64,000 nucleotides of DNA from an uncultured Bacteroidota bacterium (GTDB lineage: Bacteria > Bacteroidota > Bacteroidia > Flavobacteriales > Flavobacteriaceae): assembly GCA_902559035.1 (NCBI GenBank), contig CACEGG010000002.1:115846-179845 (forward strand), written 5' to 3'. Below are positions 1 to 8,920 of the stretch, piece after piece. The stretch's first letter is position 1; each line of letters opens with the position of its first letter. Both the position numbers and the translations under genes were made by a program. Under the pieces are notes generated by a model. The model saw only the letters and a list, made by a program, of their open reading frames with translations, was not told the origin of the DNA and made no database searches.

Positions 1-479
1 AAATGAACTCAGATATGCATATTATTCTCAATACTTTTGAGGAAAATCAAAATCTTAGATCATTAGTTGAAAGCAGAGTTGTTAAAAATAGCCTTAAGTT
101 GAGTACTTTAAGCTTAATATTTAAAAATTTAAACTCTCTTGCAATAAAGTTTATCAATGTCCTTTCGGAAAACAACAGAATAGATCTTTTAGAAATAATT
201 TCCTTCAAGTTTACAGAGCTATATAAAGATCAAAAAGGGATTCAGTCAGCGTTAGTTACAACAGCAATCCCACTTAATGAAGAAATGAAATCAGAAGTTT
301 TAAATGTGATTTCTAAACTTACCAATAAACAAACCACTTTATCAAATAAAGTAGACAGCTCTTTAATTGGAGGTTTTATTTTAAGAGTTGGAGATATAGA
401 ATATAATGCAAGCTTTAGAAACAAGCTAAAAACTATAAAACAAGAATTTACTAAGAATACTAATTTATCAATATCATAG
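1..479 (+). CDS. atpH: F1F0 ATP synthase subunit delta (5'-truncated by window edge)
   Basis: Subunit delta joins the F1 head to the peripheral stalk of the ATP synthase at the inner membrane. About 158 residues are visible; the family is usually about 175-185, and the typical N-terminal opening (a short helix with R-Y-A) is absent, so the gene most likely starts before the window and the ATG at base 3 is internal. The C-terminal motif DSSLIGGFILRVGD is characteristic of the family. It ends 3 bases before atpA, in the normal bacterial order H-A-G. No atpD or atpC follows; these often lie elsewhere in Bacteroidota. Confidence 0.9.
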   Translation, partial: MNSDMHIILNTFEENQNLRSLVESRVVKNSLKLSTLSLIFKNLNSLAIKFINVLSENNRIDLLEIISFKFTELYKDQKGIQSALVTTAIPLNEEMKSEVLNVISKLTNKQTTLSNKVDSSLIGGFILRVGDIEYNASFRNKLKTIKQEFTKNTNLSIS

Positions 480-482
480 ATT

Positions 483-2057
483 ATGTCACAAATCAAACCA
501 GCTGAAGTATCAGCAATATTAAAAAAACAATTAACCGGATTAGACGCTTCAGCTTCTCTTGATGAGGTGGGAACAGTTTTACAAGTTGGGGATGGAATAG
601 CAAGAGTTTACGGGCTTTCAAATGTTCAGTATGGTGAGTTAGTTCAATTCGATTCAGGACTTGAAGGCATTGTTCTGAACCTTGAAGAAGATAATGTAGG
701 GGTTGTTTTACTTGGTCCTTCTAAAGAAATCAAAGAAGGGGATACCGTTAAAAGAACTCAGAGAATTGCGTCAATTAATGTAGGAGAAGAAATAGTAGGT
801 AGAGTAGTTAATGCTCTTGGGAAACCAATTGATGGAAAAGGAAATATTGAAGGAAAGCTATATGAAATGCCACTAGAAAGAAAAGCACCTGGTGTAATTT
901 TTAGACAGCCTGTCAATGAGCCTTTGCAAACCGGAATCAAATCAATTGATGCTATGATTCCAGTTGGAAGAGGTCAAAGAGAGTTAGTGATTGGAGATAG
1001 GCAAACTGGAAAAACTACAGTTTGTATAGATACTATACTAAATCAAAAAGAATTTTATGACGCAGGAGAACCTGTTTATTGTATATATGTTGCTATTGGA
1101 CAAAAAGCTTCAACGGTTGCTGGTATTGCTAAAACTTTGGAAGATAAAGGAGCAATGGCCTACACCACAATTGTAGCTGCTAATGCTTCGGATCCTGCCC
1201 CAATGCAAGTATACGCTCCTTTTGCAGGTGCGGCTATTGGAGAGTTTTTTAGAGATACAGGAAGACCAGCATTAATTATCTATGATGATTTATCTAAGCA
1301 GGCAGTTGCCTATCGTGAAGTTTCACTTTTATTAAGAAGACCACCAGGAAGAGAAGCATATCCAGGAGATGTCTTTTACTTACACTCAAGATTACTTGAA
1401 AGATCTTCAAAGGTAATTGCTGACGATGGTATTGCGAAAGACATGAATGATTTACCGGATTCACTTAAACCTATTGTAAAAGGTGGAGGGTCATTAACTG
1501 CTTTACCAATAATTGAAACTCAAGCAGGAGATGTTTCTGCCTATATTCCCACAAACGTAATTTCTATTACTGACGGACAAATTTTCTTGGAATCCAATTT
1601 ATTTAACTCTGGTGTTAGACCAGCAATTAACGTAGGTATTTCAGTTTCAAGGGTTGGAGGTTCAGCTCAGATTAAATCAATGAAAAAGGTTTCAGGAACT
1701 CTTAAGCTAGATCAAGCACAATTTAGAGAGCTTGAAGCTTTTGCTAAATTTGGATCAGATTTAGATGACGCAACTTTAAACGTTATTGAAAAAGGAAAAA
1801 GAAATGTTGAAATCTTAAAACAAGCCCAAAATGACCCTTTTACGGTGCAAGATCAAGTAGCGATTATTTTCGCTGGGTCAAAAAATCTACTAAGAAATGT
1901 TCCAGTTGAGAAGGTTAAAGAATTTGAAAGAAAATACATCGACTTTTTAAATACAAAACACAAAAAAACCATGGAGACTATAAAGTCAGGTAAACTAACT
2001 GATGAGGTGGTCGAGGTTTTAACAAAAACAGCTGAGGAGTTAAGTTCAACTTATTAA
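483..2057 (+). CDS. atpA: F1F0 ATP synthase subunit alpha
   Basis: Non-catalytic nucleotide-binding subunit of the F1 hexamer. It has 524 residues, normal for the family. The Walker A loop GDRQTGKT is at residues 171-178, and the alpha/beta signature [14 protein letters not shown] lies near residue 380. The sequence is alignable end to end with AtpA, with no break. It starts 3 bases after the atpH stop and is followed 12 bases later by atpG, so it is co-transcribed with them. Confidence 0.98.
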   Translation: MSQIKPAEVSAILKKQLTGLDASASLDEVGTVLQVGDGIARVYGLSNVQYGELVQFDSGLEGIVLNLEEDNVGVVLLGPSKEIKEGDTVKRTQRIASINVGEEIVGRVVNALGKPIDGKGNIEGKLYEMPLERKAPGVIFRQPVNEPLQTGIKSIDAMIPVGRGQRELVIGDRQTGKTTVCIDTILNQKEFYDAGEPVYCIYVAIGQKASTVAGIAKTLEDKGAMAYTTIVAANASDPAPMQVYAPFAGAAIGEFFRDTGRPALIIYDDLSKQAVAYREVSLLLRRPPGREAYPGDVFYLHSRLLERSSKVIADDGIAKDMNDLPDSLKPIVKGGGSLTALPIIETQAGDVSAYIPTNVISITDGQIFLESNLFNSGVRPAINVGISVSRVGGSAQIKSMKKVSGTLKLDQAQFRELEAFAKFGSDLDDATLNVIEKGKRNVEILKQAQNDPFTVQDQVAIIFAGSKNLLRNVPVEKVKEFERKYIDFLNTKHKKTMETIKSGKLTDEVVEVLTKTAEELSSTY

Positions 2058-2069
2058 TTATAAGTATAA

Positions 2070-2930
2070 ATGGCAAATTTAAAAGAAATTAGAATTAGGA
2101 TAGGGTCTGTTTCATCTACGATGCAGATCACTAGCGCAATGAAAATGGTTTCTGCTGCCAAATTAAAAAAAGCTCAAGATGCAATTACCGCAATGAGGCC
2201 TTACTCTAATAAACTTTCAGAATTAATGCAGGGTTTCAGTAGCGCAAGTGATTCAAGCAGTAAATCATTCACTGAAAATAGACAACTTAATAAAGTTTTG
2301 GTAGTTGCAATTAGCTCAAACAGGGGCTTATGTGGGGCATTTAATGCTAATATTGCAAAAGAGATATCAATTTTAAAGTCTAAAGAAAAATTCAAAAATT
2401 CTAAGATTGATTTTTTAACAATCGGAAAGAAAATTAACGATACGCTTTCGAAAACAGAAACTGTAATACAAAATAGCAGTGATGTTTTCGATGATTTAAA
2501 TTACGAGAATGTTTCTAACATTGCTAACACGTTAATTAATCACTTTACATCTCTAAATTACGATCATATCGAAATTGTTTACAATTCTTTCAAAAATGCT
2601 GCTACTCAAATTATTAAATCAGAACAATTTCTTCCAATACCTGTTAATGAACATACTGGTTCAGAAAATCAGGATTACATATTTGAGCCATCTCTAGAAA
2701 GTATAGCAAATACTTTAATTCCAAAATCTTTAAAGATTCAGTTATTTAAGGCAATTAGAGATTCATTTGCCAGTGAACACGGAGCTAGAATGACTGCAAT
2801 GCACAAGGCTACTGACAATGCCTCTGAGCTTAGAGATGAGCTTAAGTTAACTTATAATAAGGCTAGGCAGGCTTCCATTACAAACGAAATTTTAGAAATA
2901 GTCGGTGGGGCAGAAGCACTAAACAATTAA
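2070..2930 (+). CDS. atpG: F1F0 ATP synthase subunit gamma
   Basis: Central rotor shaft of F1, coupling proton flow to catalysis. It has 286 residues. The N-terminal helix carries the family pattern (IRxRIxSVxSTMQITSAMKMV, residues 7-27) and the C-terminus ends with the matching helix (ARQASITNEILEIVGGA). Both helices form the coiled-coil shaft. It is the last ATP synthase gene here. Its stop codon at 2928-2930 is followed directly by a 12-bp inverted repeat that reaches into the dut start (see the separate entry), which suggests translational coupling. Confidence 0.97.
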   Translation: MANLKEIRIRIGSVSSTMQITSAMKMVSAAKLKKAQDAITAMRPYSNKLSELMQGFSSASDSSSKSFTENRQLNKVLVVAISSNRGLCGAFNANIAKEISILKSKEKFKNSKIDFLTIGKKINDTLSKTETVIQNSSDVFDDLNYENVSNIANTLINHFTSLNYDHIEIVYNSFKNAATQIIKSEQFLPIPVNEHTGSENQDYIFEPSLESIANTLIPKSLKIQLFKAIRDSFASEHGARMTAMHKATDNASELRDELKLTYNKARQASITNEILEIVGGAEALNN

Positions 2931-2966
2931 TCTTAAAACCATTATTTTAGACAGATGGTTTTAAGA
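2931..2966 (+). promoter_or_regulatory. RNA hairpin sequestering the dut start codon
   Basis: The bases right after the atpG stop, TCTTAAAACCAT (2931-2942), are the exact reverse complement of ATGGTTTTAAGA (2955-2966), whose first three bases are the dut ATG. The loop is 12 bases (2943-2954). In mRNA this gives 12 Watson-Crick pairs covering the start codon. There is no U-run after the 3' arm, so it is not a terminator. Inference: a ribosome finishing atpG would cover and open the 5' arm, coupling dut translation to atpG. Confidence 0.6.
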
Positions 2967-3389
2967 CTAGTTAACAAATCCAACAATGATCTACCAAGAT
3001 ATGAAACTGAGCTCTCTGCGGGTATGGATGTTAGATCTTTTATTGAATCTCCAATAATTTTAAAACCTTTTGAACGAAAGTTGGTGAGTACCGGTCTCTA
3101 TGCTCAACTTGAAAAAGGATATGAAATTCAGGTTAGACCAAGAAGCGGACTTGCTCTGAAAAAAGGCATTACTGTACTCAATTCACCCGGGACAATTGAT
3201 GCAGACTATAGAGGAGAAATAGGAGTTATTTTGATAAACTTTTCTAATGACGATTTTATAATTAATTCTGGAGACAGGATAGCTCAATTAGTTGTTAGTA
3301 AGCATGAACAACCTAATCTAGAACAAACAGATTCTTTAGATTCAACATCAAGAGGAGAAAAGGGGTTTGGCAGTACTGGAGTAAATTAA
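2955..3389 (+). CDS. dut: dUTP diphosphatase (dUTPase)
   Basis: Hydrolyses dUTP to dUMP and pyrophosphate, keeping uracil out of DNA and supplying dUMP for dTMP. It has 144 residues, the usual trimeric dUTPase size. All five family motifs are present in order: AGMDVRS, RPRSGLALKKGI, GTIDADYRGEIGV, RIAQLV and the C-terminal P-loop-like RGEKGFGSTG. The start is fixed by similarity at the N-terminus. It lies 24 bases after atpG and 5 bases before the nucleotidyltransferase gene. Its ATG is in the 3' arm of a 12-bp hairpin, so initiation may depend on atpG translation. Confidence 0.97.
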   Translation: MVLRLVNKSNNDLPRYETELSAGMDVRSFIESPIILKPFERKLVSTGLYAQLEKGYEIQVRPRSGLALKKGITVLNSPGTIDADYRGEIGVILINFSNDDFIINSGDRIAQLVVSKHEQPNLEQTDSLDSTSRGEKGFGSTGVN

Positions 3390-3394
3390 CTAGC

Positions 3395-4411
3395 ATGAAA
3401 TTAATTATCCCAATGGCAGGAAGAGGGTCAAGACTTAGACCTCATACATTAACAACTGCAAAACCATTAATTAAAGTAGCAGGAAATAGTATCTTACTAC
3501 AACTCGTTAAAGATGCTGTTAAGTTGGCGGATGAACAAATTGAAGAAATGGCATTTATTGTTGGAGACGAATCTTTTTTTGGAGAAGAAATCATATCAGA
3601 ATTAAATGTTTTGGCAGCGGAATTTGGCTCTAAAGCTACAATTTACAGGCAACGTATTCCAATGGGGACAGGTCACGCTATCATGTGTGCAGAAGAATCC
3701 CTAAATGGCAAAGCCATGGTTATTTATCCAGACACTTTAATAAGGTTTAATGAAAGTTTTGACAAAAGTGCAGATGCTGTAATTTGGACCAAAGAAGTTG
3801 AAAACCCTGAGGCATATGGTGTGATTAAGCTAAACGACAAGGGTAATATTATTGATCTTGTTGAAAAACCTCAATCTCTTATTTCTAATTTAGCAGTAAT
3901 TGGGCTGTATTATTTTAAGGAAATCTCACAATTGAAAGATCAACTACAAAATGTTATAGATGAGAAAATAATTCATTCTGGGGAATATCAAATTAATGAT
4001 GGATTACTAAAAATGATTAAAAATGGCAGAGTTTTTAAAGCAGGAAAAGTATCAGAATGGTTAGATTGTGGGAATGTTGAAAGCTCAATTAATTCTAATA
4101 AAAAAATGCTTGATTTTCATAAAATTGATAAAATTCCTTTAGTTTCCAGCGACGTAAAGTTGGTAAATTCAAAAATAATTGATCCTGTTTACATTGATTC
4201 CGGAGTGGTTATTGAAAACTCAACAATTGGGCCTCATGTTTCTATTTACAAAGATTCTACAATAATCAATACATCAATTCAAAATTCAATCGTTGGAAGT
4301 TCTTCCACAATCTCTGACGCAAATATTATTGATTCAATGATAGGTAATAACTGTAAGTATGATGGAAATTATAAATCAGTAAATATTGGAGATTACAGTG
4401 AGTTAATTTAA
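3395..4411 (+). CDS. Sugar-phosphate nucleotidyltransferase with left-handed beta-helix tail
   Basis: Likely transfers a nucleotidyl group from an NTP to a sugar 1-phosphate. The N-terminal nucleotidyltransferase fold (about residues 1-235) opens with the pyrophosphorylase loop MAGRGSRLRPHTLTTAKPL and carries a DxxIRF-type acidic site and the VEKP motif. Residues 255-338 show hexapeptide-like isoleucine/valine-rich repeats expected for a left-handed beta-helix. This resembles RmlA- or GlmU-like proteins, but the sugar and nucleotide cannot be told from sequence. It is co-directional with dut and with the lipoprotein gene 9 bases downstream. Confidence 0.85.
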   Translation: MKLIIPMAGRGSRLRPHTLTTAKPLIKVAGNSILLQLVKDAVKLADEQIEEMAFIVGDESFFGEEIISELNVLAAEFGSKATIYRQRIPMGTGHAIMCAEESLNGKAMVIYPDTLIRFNESFDKSADAVIWTKEVENPEAYGVIKLNDKGNIIDLVEKPQSLISNLAVIGLYYFKEISQLKDQLQNVIDEKIIHSGEYQINDGLLKMIKNGRVFKAGKVSEWLDCGNVESSINSNKKMLDFHKIDKIPLVSSDVKLVNSKIIDPVYIDSGVVIENSTIGPHVSIYKDSTIINTSIQNSIVGSSSTISDANIIDSMIGNNCKYDGNYKSVNIGDYSELI

Positions 4412-4420
4412 CTTGCTGTT

Positions 4421-5176
4421 ATGAGAATTTTTCTTTTAGTAATCTTAATTATATTTTCAGGATGTAATATTACAAAGAAAGCTAATACCTCGTCAACAAT
4501 AAAAAAAATTCCAACTAAGCGAATAATAGAAAACGTAGAAAAAAACAAAAGTGATTTCACATATTTGTTGTTGAGGTCTCAAGCAACGGTTATAGAAAAT
4601 GGATCGAAAAGTCAATTTAATGTTTCTATAAGAATTAAAAATGATGACAAGATTTTAATTAGCGGATCTTTACTAATACCCCTCTTCAAAGGCTTGCTTA
4701 TGGAAAATAAACTAATGTTTTATGAAAAACTCAACAAGTCATACTATGATGGGAGCTTTCAATATGTCTCAGATCTATTTAACTTTGAATTTTCGATTGA
4801 GTCTGTTCAAAACTTGTTCATTGGAGAGCCTCTAACTTTTAAAGATTCAAAACTTACACAAACTTTAAAAAACTCGGAATATGAGCTTGAAAGTTTTGAT
4901 AGAAAGAGAAAAGTTTTAAAGTCTTACACTTTTAATCCAATTAATTTTAATTTAAAGAAACAATCGTTTTCAAATAATTCTGGAGCTAAACTGAGCGTGG
5001 TTTATGATAACTATAAAACTTTGGAAAAAGTTAATGTTCCTCAGTTGATAACAATACTAGCTACAAATAAGGAGAAAACAACACGAGTTGTTATAAAATC
5101 AAAAATTAGTAGAATAAACCAAGAAGTTAGCTTTCCATTTAAAATTCCCTCTGGCTATAAAAAAATTAAATTATGA
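4421..5176 (+). CDS. DUF4292 family lipoprotein
   Basis: Function unknown. The 251-residue product starts with a short hydrophobic segment ending in the lipobox FSGC (Cys15), so it should be a lipoprotein. The rest is beta-rich, with no catalytic motif seen. In flavobacteria a DUF4292 protein commonly precedes an EnvC/M23-like gene, as here, where the stop and the next start overlap as ATGA. By fold it may resemble LolA/LolB-like lipoprotein carriers, but that is an inference from general knowledge of the domain and was not tested. Confidence 0.75.
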   Translation: MRIFLLVILIIFSGCNITKKANTSSTIKKIPTKRIIENVEKNKSDFTYLLLRSQATVIENGSKSQFNVSIRIKNDDKILISGSLLIPLFKGLLMENKLMFYEKLNKSYYDGSFQYVSDLFNFEFSIESVQNLFIGEPLTFKDSKLTQTLKNSEYELESFDRKRKVLKSYTFNPINFNLKKQSFSNNSGAKLSVVYDNYKTLEKVNVPQLITILATNKEKTTRVVIKSKISRINQEVSFPFKIPSGYKKIKL

Positions 5177-6402
5177 GGAAATTCTTTTTTAGAAAAACAA
5201 TGCTTTTTTTATGGATTGTTCTGCTATGCTCAAATTCTATTTTTTCTCAAAACAACAGAAAACAGCTTGAAAAACAAAAAGAAGCTATTCAGAAAGAATT
5301 GAAAGAAATTAACGCACTCTTGTTTAAAAACAAAAAACAAAAGGCATCCACTTTTACAGATATAGAAAACATTAATTATAAGATTCAGAGAAAACAAGAA
5401 GTTATAAAGCTAACAAACAGACAAATTAATCTATTAAACATAGAGATAGAAAAAAACAAAAACCAACAGGTTGATTTAAGTAAAAGGTTAAAAGAAGTAA
5501 AAGCAGCATACAAGGAAATGATTCTAAGATCTTATAAATCAAAATCAGGGAAAAATAAACTTATGTTTGTTTTGTCCTCAGAATCTTTTTTTCAAGCCTT
5601 TAAAAGAACCCAATACATCAAACAGTATGCAGCTTTTAGAAGAAATCAAGCTAATAAAATATTAACTATATCAGACGAGCTTAAGCTAACAAATGATGAA
5701 TTGACAGAAAGAAAAAAACTTAAAGAAACTCTGTTGACTAATAATCGATTAACTCAAAAAAGCTTAGAAAAAGAAAAAAACCAAGCCAATGAAATTGCCT
5801 TTAAGCTCAAAAGCCAAGAAAAAAAGTACAAAAAAAATATTTTAGCAAAACAAAAAGAAAGTTTAAAAATTGATAAACAGATTGATAAATTAATACGTGA
5901 GGCAATTGCAGCGTCAAACAAAACCAAAACCAAAACCAAAACCAAATCTAACAGTTTTAACTTGACCCCAGAAGCCATAGCCCTAGCTAAAAACTTTGAG
6001 CTTAATAAAGGAAAACTACCTTGGCCTGTTTCTAGGGGAGTCGTGATTCAAAGATTTGGTACTCAGCCTCATCCAGTTGTAAAAACTGCCAAAATAAAAA
6101 GCAACGGAATTGTTATAGCCACCGAAAAATCTGCAAAAGTAAAAACAGTTTTTAAGGGGCAAGTTTTATCCGTATTAAAGTTTAGGGGGAGTAATCCTAC
6201 TATTTTGATTCAGCACGGAAACTATATCACGGCTTATAAAAACCTTTCTAAGGTTTTTGTTAGCAAAGGGGATGTGCTTGAATCTGAACAAGCTATTGGA
6301 GAAGTCTTTACAAATAAAACCAATAGTCAATCTACAATTCAGTTCAGTATTTTTAAAAAAACCACTCCATTGAATCCTCTTTTTTGGATTTTAAAAATGT
6401 AA
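5173..6402 (+). CDS. EnvC-like murein hydrolase activator with degenerate M23 domain
   Basis: A 409-residue secreted protein: N-terminal signal peptide (about residues 1-26, ending SIFSQ), a long Lys/Glu/Gln-rich coiled coil (about 27-240), a low-complexity KTKTKTKTK linker (about 250-258) and a C-terminal LytM/M23 fold (about 285-409). The M23 zinc ligands are missing: the HxxxD site reads KSNGIVI and the HxH site reads TIQFSIF. That pattern fits non-enzymatic EnvC-type activators of cell-wall amidases during division. It overlaps the DUF4292 gene by 4 bases and converges on ribE 4 bases away. Confidence 0.82.
   Translation: MRKFFFRKTMLFLWIVLLCSNSIFSQNNRKQLEKQKEAIQKELKEINALLFKNKKQKASTFTDIENINYKIQRKQEVIKLTNRQINLLNIEIEKNKNQQVDLSKRLKEVKAAYKEMILRSYKSKSGKNKLMFVLSSESFFQAFKRTQYIKQYAAFRRNQANKILTISDELKLTNDELTERKKLKETLLTNNRLTQKSLEKEKNQANEIAFKLKSQEKKYKKNILAKQKESLKIDKQIDKLIREAIAASNKTKTKTKTKSNSFNLTPEAIALAKNFELNKGKLPWPVSRGVVIQRFGTQPHPVVKTAKIKSNGIVIATEKSAKVKTVFKGQVLSVLKFRGSNPTILIQHGNYITAYKNLSKVFVSKGDVLESEQAIGEVFTNKTNSQSTIQFSIFKKTTPLNPLFWILKM
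5919..5942 (+). repeat. CAAAAC hexanucleotide tandem repeat (4 copies) inside the EnvC-like gene
   Basis: Four perfect copies of CAAAAC followed by a near-copy CAAATC. The repeat encodes alternating Lys-Thr in the linker between the coiled coil and the M23 fold. Because the unit is six bases, gain or loss of copies by slippage would keep the reading frame and only change the linker length. Confidence 0.9.
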
Positions 6403-6406
6403 AAAA

Positions 6407-6994
6407 TTAACCGTAGTTTTTAGCCATCTTTGTTAGGTATTTTCCTAAAATGTCAAATTCTAAGTTCACATCATTTCCGTTTTCTAGGTTCTGAAAGCTG
6501 GTATGCTTATAAGTATATGGGATTATAGCTACTTTAAACCCGTTTGACATTGAATCAATAACAGTTAAACTTACCCCGTTAATTGCTATGGAACCTTTTT
6601 CAACTGTGATGTTATCAGACTTTTCATATTCAATTGTGTACTCCCAGCTTCCATTTTTTGTTTCGGATTTAATACATTTTCCTATTTGATCAACATGACC
6701 TTGAATCATGTGACCGTCAAGCCGGTCTCCAATTTTCATGGCTCTTTCAAGATTAATTAAATCTCCCTTTTGCCATTTGTTTATTGTTGTTTTGTTTATT
6801 GTTTCTTCAATTGCAGTTACTGTATATTGATCATTGTTTATACTAACAACAGTTAAACAAATTCCATTGTGAGAAACGCTTTGGTCGACTTTAAGTTCGG
6901 ACGCAAGAGATGAAGATAGAGTAATATTAAGGTTACCCTGTGAATTTTCTATAGCAACTATTTTGGCAAGGTTTTCAATAATTCCAGTAAACAT
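6407..6994 (-). CDS. ribE: Riboflavin synthase, alpha subunit
   Basis: Converts two molecules of 6,7-dimethyl-8-ribityllumazine into riboflavin and a pyrimidinedione. The 195 residues form two repeated lumazine-binding barrels: the first opens MFTGIIE and contains NGICLTV, the second contains GHVDQIG and NGVSLTV. The length is normal. It stands alone on the minus strand, convergent with the EnvC-like gene and divergent from pdxA, so it probably has its own promoter in the 61-base gap. Confidence 0.96.
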   Translation of the reverse strand: MFTGIIENLAKIVAIENSQGNLNITLSSSLASELKVDQSVSHNGICLTVVSINNDQYTVTAIEETINKTTINKWQKGDLINLERAMKIGDRLDGHMIQGHVDQIGKCIKSETKNGSWEYTIEYEKSDNITVEKGSIAINGVSLTVIDSMSNGFKVAIIPYTYKHTSFQNLENGNDVNLEFDILGKYLTKMAKNYG

Positions 6995-7024
6995 CAGTAT
7001 TAATTTATATCTTTATTAACCCTT

Positions 7025-7032
7025 CAAAATTA
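7025..7032 (-). promoter_or_regulatory. Possible ribE promoter -7 box
   Basis: On the minus strand the sequence reads TAATTTTG, an exact match to the Bacteroidota -7 consensus TANNTTTG, 30 bases before the ribE ATG. No TTG is seen at the expected -33 distance, so the call is weak. Confidence 0.3.
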
Positions 7033-7055
7033 CTAATAATTAAAGAATAATATAA

Positions 7056-8111
7056 ATGAATAATAAACCTTTACCAATAGTCGGAATTTCATGTGGAGAT
7101 CCGAACGGTATAGGTATAGAAGTAATTTTAAAAACGCTAAGCGATAAAAGGATCTTAAGTTTTTTTACTCCAGTCATATTTTGTAATATAAATCTATTAA
7201 TAGATCAAAAAAAACTTTTAGGTATTGATTTAGATTTTATTAAAATTGAAAAAAACAAACAACCTATAAAAGGCAAAATTAACGTAGTTAATGTTTGGCA
7301 AGAAAAATTTGAAACATGTTTTGGGGATCCATCGATTGAGTCTGGCAAACTATCGTATTTGTCACTGGAAGCTTCAGCAACTTCATTGGCGGAAAATAAA
7401 ATAGACGTTTTAGTAACAGCCCCTATCAATAAAAATAATATTCAGAACGAAAATTTTGAATTCCCTGGTCATACAGATTATCTAGCTAAAAAATTTGAAG
7501 GCAAGAGTTTGATGTTTATGGTTTCAGAGGATTTAAAAGTTGGACTTGTTACGGACCACATTCCTATTAAGCAAGTTCATTCTAACATCACTAAGGATAA
7601 AGTCAAAGAAAAATTTTCATTAATTAAAGAATCGTTAATTAAAGACTTTGGAGTTCAAAGACCCAAAATAGCTGTACTTTCTATTGACCCTCATGTAGGG
7701 GACGGCGGGACTATTGGAGACGATGATGATAAAATTTTAAAGCCTGCATTAAAAGAGATATCTGAAACTGAAAGTTTTGTTTTCGGCCCCTTTTCAAGCG
7801 ATAGTTTTTTTGGCTCAGGACTTTATAAAAAATATGATGCTGTTTTAGCTATTTATCACGATCAAGGATTAATCCCTTTTAAAACACTAAGCTTTGGTGA
7901 AGGAGTTAATTATACGGCCGGCTTAACTAAAATAAGAACCTCGCCTGATCATGGAACTGGATACGATATTGCCGGCAAAGGATTAGCGTATAATACATCT
8001 TTTAAAAAAGCCATATTTTCTGCTATTGAGATTTTAAATTCAAGAAAGCTTAATGAAATTTTAAATAAAAACCCCTTGTCTGTAAAAAAGACTAAAACGG
8101 TTAATAAATAG
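7056..8111 (+). CDS. pdxA: 4-hydroxythreonine-4-phosphate dehydrogenase
   Basis: NAD-dependent oxidation of 4-phosphohydroxy-L-threonine in the DXP-dependent pyridoxal 5'-phosphate pathway. It has 351 residues, normal length. The opening GISCGDPNGIGIEV, the metal-site region FPGHTDYLAKKF, VLSIDPHVGDGG and the C-terminal HDQGLIPFK and RTSPDHGTGYDIAG motifs are all present. It is followed after 50 bases by the DUF177-rpmF pair. Confidence 0.96.
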   Translation: MNNKPLPIVGISCGDPNGIGIEVILKTLSDKRILSFFTPVIFCNINLLIDQKKLLGIDLDFIKIEKNKQPIKGKINVVNVWQEKFETCFGDPSIESGKLSYLSLEASATSLAENKIDVLVTAPINKNNIQNENFEFPGHTDYLAKKFEGKSLMFMVSEDLKVGLVTDHIPIKQVHSNITKDKVKEKFSLIKESLIKDFGVQRPKIAVLSIDPHVGDGGTIGDDDDKILKPALKEISETESFVFGPFSSDSFFGSGLYKKYDAVLAIYHDQGLIPFKTLSFGEGVNYTAGLTKIRTSPDHGTGYDIAGKGLAYNTSFKKAIFSAIEILNSRKLNEILNKNPLSVKKTKTVNK

Positions 8112-8115
8112 GCTG

Positions 8116-8142
8116 TTACAATTATAATATTTCTTATATTCG
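8116..8142 (+). promoter_or_regulatory. Possible promoter of the DUF177-rpmF-fabH-accBC unit
   Basis: In the pdxA/DUF177 gap a TATATTCG box (8135-8142) differs by one base from TANNTTTG and is preceded 16 bases upstream by TTA (8116-8118) in place of TTG. It is placed 19 bases before the DUF177 ATG. Both elements are imperfect. Confidence 0.3.
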
Positions 8143-8161
8143 CTGCCTCAAACTAAGCGTT

Positions 8162-8683
8162 ATGCAGTTTTTAAATCAGTTTGTAATTAATTTTATAGGA
8201 TTAAAAGATGGACTGCACGAGTTTGAGTTTGATTTAGACAATACGTTCTTTGAACATTTTGATTATAATGATTTTAATAACTGTAAAATTTCTACTAAGG
8301 TTGTTTTAAATAAAAAAGCAAATCTTTTAGAGCTTAATTTTTCATCGTTTGGTAAAATTAATTTGAATTGTCATGTTTCCAACGAACCCTTTGATTTTTC
8401 TCACAAAAATGAGATGAACCTAGTGGTTAAGTTTAGCTCTGAAATGATAAACGACAATGAGGAGTTTTTAGTTTTACCTGTTGGGGCATCACAAATTAAT
8501 GTTGCACATTACTTATATGAGATGATAATATTATCTTTGCCAATTAAAATCATACATCCCGGAGTTGAAGATGGCTCTTTAGAGTCCGAAACATTAAACA
8601 CTTTAAGGGAATATGAAAAGAATGTTTATAAAAAAAACAATAAAATAGACCCTCGTTGGGACAAATTAAAAGATTTAATATAA
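8162..8683 (+). CDS. DUF177 (YceD-like) protein
   Basis: Member of the YceD/DUF177 family, which is almost always encoded directly upstream of ribosomal protein L32 and is linked with 23S rRNA or ribosome accumulation in plants and bacteria; the exact bacterial role is unsettled. The product has 173 residues. It shows the NxCHVS region and a C-terminal DPRWDKLKDL segment typical of flavobacterial homologues. It is 6 bases upstream of rpmF. Confidence 0.85.
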   Translation: MQFLNQFVINFIGLKDGLHEFEFDLDNTFFEHFDYNDFNNCKISTKVVLNKKANLLELNFSSFGKINLNCHVSNEPFDFSHKNEMNLVVKFSSEMINDNEEFLVLPVGASQINVAHYLYEMIILSLPIKIIHPGVEDGSLESETLNTLREYEKNVYKKNNKIDPRWDKLKDLI

Positions 8684-8689
8684 AAGATT

Positions 8690-8887
8690 ATGGCACATCC
8701 TAAAAGAAAAATTTCCAAAACTAGGAGAGACAAAAGAAGAACTCACTACAAAGTTTCAGACTCTCAAATAGCCACATGTAAAACAACAGGTGAAGCGCAC
8801 TTATACCACAGAGCTCACTGGCATGAAGGTAAATTATATTATAGAGGTAAAGTTTTAATAGACAACACTGTTGAGGCGGAAGCTTAA
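8690..8887 (+). CDS. rpmF: 50S ribosomal protein L32
   Basis: Small 65-residue basic ribosomal protein. The N-terminus [20 protein letters not shown] is the family hallmark. Only one Cys (residue 30) is present, so this is a form without the CxxC zinc ribbon seen in some L32 proteins. It is coupled to the upstream DUF177 gene and followed by a 109-base gap holding a phased repeat array. Confidence 0.97.
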   Translation: MAHPKRKISKTRRDKRRTHYKVSDSQIATCKTTGEAHLYHRAHWHEGKLYYRGKVLIDNTVEAEA

Positions 8888-8920
8888 TTAAAACAAGTTT
8901 TTTCTATTTTTTAACAATTA

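Noticed and set aside
3-479. ATG at base 3 as the true atpH start
   Set aside because: The protein would lack the conserved N-terminal helix; the gene more likely begins before the window.
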